Source: Laburnicola sp. R22_1
Lineage: Eukaryota > Ascomycota > Dothideomycetes > Pleosporales > Didymosphaeriaceae
Assembly (NCBI GenBank): GCA_014281115.1
Contig: JACONQ010000015.1
Location: 1,984,001-2,048,000, forward strand
Length of the DNA stretch: 64,000 bases
Direction of reading: 5' to 3'
Both the position numbers and the translations under genes were made by a program. A model generated the notes under the pieces. It had not been told where the DNA came from and did no database searches. It saw only the letters and a program-made list of their open reading frames with translations. This document shows, in pieces, positions 58,622-64,000 of this stretch; position 1 is the first letter of the stretch; every line of letters starts with the position of its first letter.

Positions 58622-58940
58622 TTATATTATTTGCGATAATTTAGATAATAAGTTTGCAATAATTAGGATAGTGAAGAAAGAATAGATTATAGTATTACTA
58701 CGCTAAAGTTTTATCTCTCCCCTAAAGTTCTAACTATAGCCTTTTTATAAATTAACTTTATATATAGGAGCTATGCGCCCTAAAACTACTAAGCTCGCTT
58801 AGCAGTTTAAATGCGCTTTTTTTTTAATTACTACCTTTTTTACGCTCTTTTTAATTACTAAGCAAAGGGCTCTGCTTTTTTGTTATATTATTTAAGATAA
58901 AAGCCTTTATTGTACTACTCCTAGGTAGTTAATATAACGC
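58622..58940 (+). repeat. About 340-bp direct repeat, right copy
   Basis: Pairs with 56345-56700. It ends abruptly at the family A body near 58940 (ACGCCACACA). Confidence 0.72.
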
Positions 58941-60044
58941 CACACATAAAAGTAGTGTAGGTAATAAGACGCTTAACTATAGTTTAGTTATTACACTTAT
59001 AACCTAATAGAAGTATTACTATAGTTTACTATGCGTATAGTGTATAATTCTTTTATAATATTAGTAATATCTAGTATACTAAATCTTTACTTTAATATAT
59101 AATAGTACGTCTTTTAAATTTAACTCTTTATCTATTATATATAGTAATGCAATAACTACTTTCTAGCAACCTAATATTACGTCTAAGTTTAATACCTATA
59201 GCAATATGGCTATTATTAAAGTTAGTTAGAATATAGATAACTAGCTAGGCAAAGTTAAGAATAATCCCTAGAGATTTAGCAACCTTATACAACTAGAAGA
59301 ATTATTAAAAAGTCCTCTAGAGCTTATCTTTAAGTTCCCTATTAGTAATATCTTTAGGCTAATTTACTATATCTTATGCCTCTAAATTATAAAGTCTAAA
59401 GTAGTTCTTTAGTATCTAAATATTAGTAAAAGAAACGCAGCCTTTATAATGTAATAATAGTATAATATAAAAATTATATTATAAAAGTTAAAAATATAAT
59501 TAAAAACAAAGGTAATAAGAACTATAAAGGTAAGAACTAAAGCAAAGAAAAGAAAGAGTTTATTATAATATATAAAATGCTAGAGGTATAGTAGTAGCGC
59601 AAAAAGCTTATTAAGGCAGTAGTAATTATCTAGGCTACTATTAAGGTAAAGGACTATAAGTAATAAGGGTAAAGGTAAGGGTAAGTAGTAGTAGTAGGAG
59701 TATAGAAGAGATAAGTAGTAGTAGTAAAGTCCTAGAGGGTAGTATATAGCTCGCTAGTTATAAGGGAAGATCTACTATAAGAAAGTAATAAAATAGTCAG
59801 GTTAGTTGCTATTATAATTATTGTTATTGTTATTATAGCAAAAATATTATTAAAGAGATTATTAATTACGTAATATAGTAGTTAGTTAAACAGCCAATCC
59901 AGAATTATATAACATTACAGATTAATCTTAGAGAAGAAAAAGACTTTATTATTAAAGATCTTTATTGTGTAGAAATTCTAACTAAGGTTAAGTCCGCACT
60001 ATATATAGAGAAGAGTAAAATAGAAGACACTAAAATCTAGTACC
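58941..60044 (+). mobile_element. Family A element, second body copy, cut by G3
   Basis: Aligns with 8600-9607 through its whole body (AGGCAAAGTTAAGAATAATC, the relic frame at about 59150-59460, the Lys-rich part near 59650, GGTTAGTTGCTATTATAATT), then TAATCTTAGAGAAGAA. It is followed by the LTR-like start TTGTGTAGAAATTCTAACTAAGG at about 59968 and stops at TAGTACC (60044), where G3 begins. Left LTR missing. Confidence 0.68.
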
Positions 60045-60263
60045 TATAAGGGAGTAATTGGGCTTAATTATTAAATAGGTTAAATTACTATAATAAAGAT
60101 ACTAGGTGCCGCATACTACCTATATAGCAGCAGCCCTAAGGGCGCGCTAGTACTATCTAATTAGGACTAGTGCGCAGGGCTAGATTAATATTAGGCCAAC
60201 TAGGTTAGATTAACGTTAGGCTAACTATAGGTCCAATAGGCTAATGGGCGGCAATCCCTAACA
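60045..60263 (-). repeat. G3 3' LTR
   Basis: In minus orientation it starts TGTTAGGGATTGCCGCCC and ends TACTCCCTTATA (CA decayed). It is rich in GGCC/CTAGGTTAGATTAACGTTAG-like blocks that form a short internal repeat (TAGATTAATATTAGGCCAAC and TAGATTAACGTTAGGCTAAC, about 60182-60230). Confidence 0.82.
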
Positions 60264-60299
60264 TTACTCCCCCTCCCCCCTAAAAGCCTTAGCTCTAGC

Positions 60300-63200
60300 A
60301 AGGCAGACTAAGAAAAATATACTAGAGATACTAACTATATAGTATAATAAATATTATAAACTATTATAATAGGTAAAATAACTATCAGATAACCTCCTCT
60401 AGTATACAAGCTAGTAAAGTAAGCGCTTTACTACTACGCGTTATAGTGGTTACATCTAAATAAGATAACCTAGGCGTCTTTATATAGGTGTAACCTAGAG
60501 AGAGACCTATTACTTAAAAAGGTTGCCTAAGAAATCTAATTAGTGGGCGTTTTACGTGCCTATTCTAGCAGCTTTATAATATAACATTATGTTAAAAGGT
60601 ACCTTAATCCTATACGTGTACGTATATAGGGGCGATAAGTTTAGGATCCTCTACTTTATTATTTTTTTGTATATAACTATTAGGTTTTTATATAATACTA
60701 GATCCTTATATAGTGTATATAGGCCTAGCTTTATAGTATTATCCTTATAGTAATCTTTTACTACCTTCTTATAATCTAATATATCTATATAGGGTTGCTA
60801 CTTAGAATTAGCGTTTTACTTTAGAGAGTTTTTATACATAACTTTATATATAAGTAATTCTTTAATACTTATTAAGAGGTCTTTATACTAATAGTTAACT
60901 TTGCTATTTATAACTATATTAATATAGTAGTTTTATAGCCCCTCTAGCAGCTAGATAGATGTATTAGTAGTAACTATACCTTTATTATTAGGAAGGCGGA
61001 GTGCATTTAGTGCGTTATATAGTAGCTAGATATAGAACTAAAGATAGACGTTATAGTAGCTAGTTAGTAGCTTAAGGCGATAAGTATAATTGTTATAAAC
61101 CTTAGCAATTAGAAAAGGTCCTAGATTCTTAATATCTAGCCCTTTATTTAGTTATAAGAATAGAATATTCTAGGCGTCTAAGTAAACTAGGTCTCTAATA
61201 TTATATGCTAGTGTAGGTTAATATCTCTTATTTATATAAAATTCTATATTAGACTAGGCCTAGGCTAAGTTCTTATTTATAAAGCGTATAATATCCTTAA
61301 TATATTAAACTATATACTAGGCGTCCTTACGCTGTAACTTCTTATAGTAGTTTATTATAGTAATTAGAAAAATAGGCTTAAAGCCTTATTATAGCAAGTA
61401 ACCCTTAGTAGTATGTAAGAGTGCAATACTAGTAAATATATTTTTCTTATAGTTTATAGCTAGCTAAGCAATAGACAACTAGTTAACTTAGTTATTTTGC
61501 GTATAGTTAACGTAATAGCGTAAATACGCTTTTAAGATAGCGTTTATAACCTTAGTTTAACTATTATCTTTTAGAAAAAAAGTAGTAGTAAGTGTAGGTT
61601 ATATACCTACACTCTTATACAGCTCTTACTAGAAGTAAGACGTAAATTAGGCGCTGTAGTTAGAGATAATAGTGTCTAGAAATTCTTTCTCACGCTAGAC
61701 GTATTTAATAAAAGCTCTAATAATAATCTTAATATCTAGTAATAGTAACGCAATATACTTATACTGCTTTAAGAGATAGTTAATAACTACTATAATATAG
61801 TAATAGATAACTCTACTACGTGTACACTCTAGTAGTGGCGTAATAAAGTTAATAGAAATATCCTTCTAGAATTGCTTAGATACTAGTAGTAGGCATAAGA
61901 GATCTTACTTCTACTTCTTAAAAGACTTTAAGTAGTAATAGATAATATAGTTATGTGTGTAATAAGGTACTATATCTATTATACTAAGCTAGTAATAGTG
62001 TTAACTAACCTTATAATACGTTTCTCTTTTGCCTATATATCCTACCTTAGGAGGCTTATAACACAATTCTATAATATCTATATAAAGAGTATTATTAAAA
62101 GGAATAAAAGTACGCCTTTAAAAATACACTAAACTATTAGTAATATTATAGTTCTACAACTCTACTTTTACGTTATATTTATATATTACTACTATTAGAA
62201 GGCATCGCATACCTTATTATTTCGCTATAATAATTTGTAATAAGATAGAATCTTTAGTAGTTGCCTATTTTAACTAGTTTATTATACTAGTATAATTCTA
62301 TGTAAAATAATTCTTGTCTAGTAGCTTTGACTATCCTAGCAAAGCTGTCTTATAACTCTCTAGAGGACTATTATTAACTATCCTATTTCTAATAGGTTTC
62401 TTCTTACTAATATAGTATAACTTTGCAGTAAGACTAACTACTAATTTCTTTATTCCTACTAGTATCTATGCAAGAAAAACTATATACACTACTTTCTTAG
62501 TAGGACGCTTAGTATAAATTATAACTATCCTTAGAATAGGTTTGTAGGTAACTACTAGCGGGACAGGTTTAGAGTTAACTTAGTTAGACGTAAGGATTAT
62601 CTAAGCCTAGTACTATAAATAGTTATTATAGATATATTATAGGAGGTCCCTAGACTAGCGCATAAGTAAGTTAGACTTACCACCCTACTTACTAGAGTAA
62701 TAAGTAATTTTAAAGTTAAACTTAGATAGAAACTTCGCCTAGTAGGCTTAATAATAATTTAGCTGCTTAGTACTTATAAACTATTCTAGAGCTCTATAGT
62801 CTAAGATTATATTAATAAGTAATCTATCTAATAGCTTTAGCCACTATTGTTTAAAAGCCTTAATAATAGCAAGTAGTTTCTTATTATAAATAGCGTAATT
62901 ACACTTAGCTAGAATTATCTTTATAGATATAAACGTCACTAGTTATAAAATCCTATTACTCTATACCTATAATAGGATTGCCGCTATAACAAAATCTAAA
63001 GCGTTGCTCTCTACCTAGGTTTCTAGGTTTAAGTTACAATAGGCTAATATAGGCATAATAGTAAACGCGTGTTTTAATTATGTACAAGCCTAAGTAGCTA
63101 GACTATTTAGGGCTAATAGAAATTTTATAGAGGCTTTTTTATATATTAAATTAGTAAGTGCCTATATAAGGCCTAGGTAACTAACAATAAATTAGTAGTA

Positions 63201-64000
63201 GAAATTTGCAAAGCCTGGAAATAACTAGCCTTCTTATATATTAGTAGGTAAGTACTAGTTTATAATTATACTAACCTTAGCAAAATCTATTTTAATCCTA
63301 TTAACTATAAAGATTAGTCTTAAGTACTTGACCTTTTTTACAGCAAACTCGCATTTATTAATATCTAGGTAGAGACTCGCCTTTTTTAGTTAATAGTAGA
63401 CCTTATAGACGTGTTTCTTATACTCTACTAACATCTAGCTAAAAATAAGGATATTATTAATATATACTAAGTAAAAGTTGTTAAGATATTCTTATAAGGT
63501 CTTATTAATATAGGACTATAATATAGCTAGAGTATTATATAGTCTAAAGAGTATAACTAAATACTTAAAGAGTTTATATTACGTTGTACAAGTAGTCTTA
63601 TACTTATTACCCTCCTTAACGCGCACCTTATAGAAGGCGGCAATAATATTAAGAATACTAAACTATTAGATACTAGATAGCTTAGCTAGCGTCTTATATA
63701 TATTAGGTAGCGAGTTCTTATTCTTAATAGTAACTAAGTTTAGCTAGCAGTAGTCTATACAGATCTAAAGTCTGCTATTTAGTTTCTTAATAACTAGTAC
63801 TAGAGTGGCAAAGTTAGACGTACTATATTAGATTTTATCGATACTAAGTTTCTTATTAATATATACCTTAATAGTAAGAGCCTCCTTCTTACTTATACTA
63901 TAAAGTTGCGTAGTAGAGTGTCTTACGTCTAGTTTTAGGTTAATCTTATAGTCTACCCTAGACTAGTAAGATGACAATTAGTCTTCTAGAACTATAAATG
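60300..64000 (-). pseudogene. G3 pol relic (RT, RNase H, integrase region), partial
   Basis: Minus strand. Reverse transcriptase: CIDYC near 63745-63765 (relatives VDYR) and YINNILIFS at 63438-63470, where the catalytic YxDD has become YINN by two G-to-A changes. RNase H: ILAKCNYAIYNKKLLAIIKA at about 62860-62930, then LINIILDYRAL. Integrase and C-terminal regions, 60400-62200, are decayed; a possible integrase zinc or core region was not pinned down. Stops throughout. Upstream protease and Gag lie outside the window. Confidence 0.8.

Larger units (their letters stand above)
60045..64000 (-). mobile_element. G3, Ty3/gypsy element, 3' part, continues past the window
   Basis: It begins with a 219-bp LTR (60045-60263). 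In minus orientation a strong polypurine tract precedes it (rc of CTCCCCCTCCCCCCTAAAAG, about 60268-60288). The LTR sits inside a family A repeat. Pol is on the minus strand. The other LTR is beyond 64000. Confidence 0.88.

Overview
The window looks like an AT-rich, gene-free repeat block from a filamentous ascomycete (Pezizomycotina). Almost everything that can be identified is a transposable element. Most copies carry the mark of repeat-induced point mutation (RIP): CpA/TpG is depleted, TpA is in excess, and nearly all in-frame stops are TAG or TAA where a homologous copy has CAG, CAA or TGG. I found no intact host gene, rRNA or tRNA. Identification comes from reading the sequence by eye; no database search was run.

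Layout. 1-971: right part of a pogo/Fot1-like element. 972-3754: degraded sequence with an LTR-like repeat (family A) and repeat G. 3755-5925: old pogo-like relic T2, with a second copy in opposite orientation at 20825-22937. 5926-10100: tandem repeat mosaics carrying two insertions of family A. 11054-19240: a pogo-like element (A) into which three other pogo-like elements (B, C, D, each about 2.1 kb) have inserted at TA sites. D is the best preserved. 24017-25340: Tc1/mariner copy M1, inserted in a roughly 240-bp tandem repeat. 26882-42829: gypsy-like LTR element G1, split by Ty3/gypsy chromovirus G2 (29479-38922, target duplication TATAA), which is itself split by Tc1/mariner copy M2 (35475-36798). 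44094-48370: a different Tc1-like element (F), carrying an unknown 286-bp insertion X and a pogo-like element E that sits inside an intron of the F transposase. 48924-50772: near-intact pogo-like element P inserted in a copy of repeat G. 53145-56330: repeat G with a very long (TTA)n tract, then a 772-bp tandem duplication. 56744-58614: pogo-like element Q between direct repeats of about 340 bp. 58935-60044: family A element cut by the 3' LTR of gypsy element G3 (60045 to the window end, minus strand).

The pogo-like transposases form two groups. One (1-971, T2, A, E, P, Q) is about 540-550 aa where measurable and ends in a CCHC zinc knuckle. The other (B, C, D) is about 622-627 aa and ends in a charged, probably coiled-coil tail. 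The termini of all of them repeat a short box at exactly 17-bp spacing, although the box sequence differs from family to family. This is the most interesting pattern I found. The rest is a well-resolved record of nested insertion and RIP decay. I see no evidence for a new cellular system.
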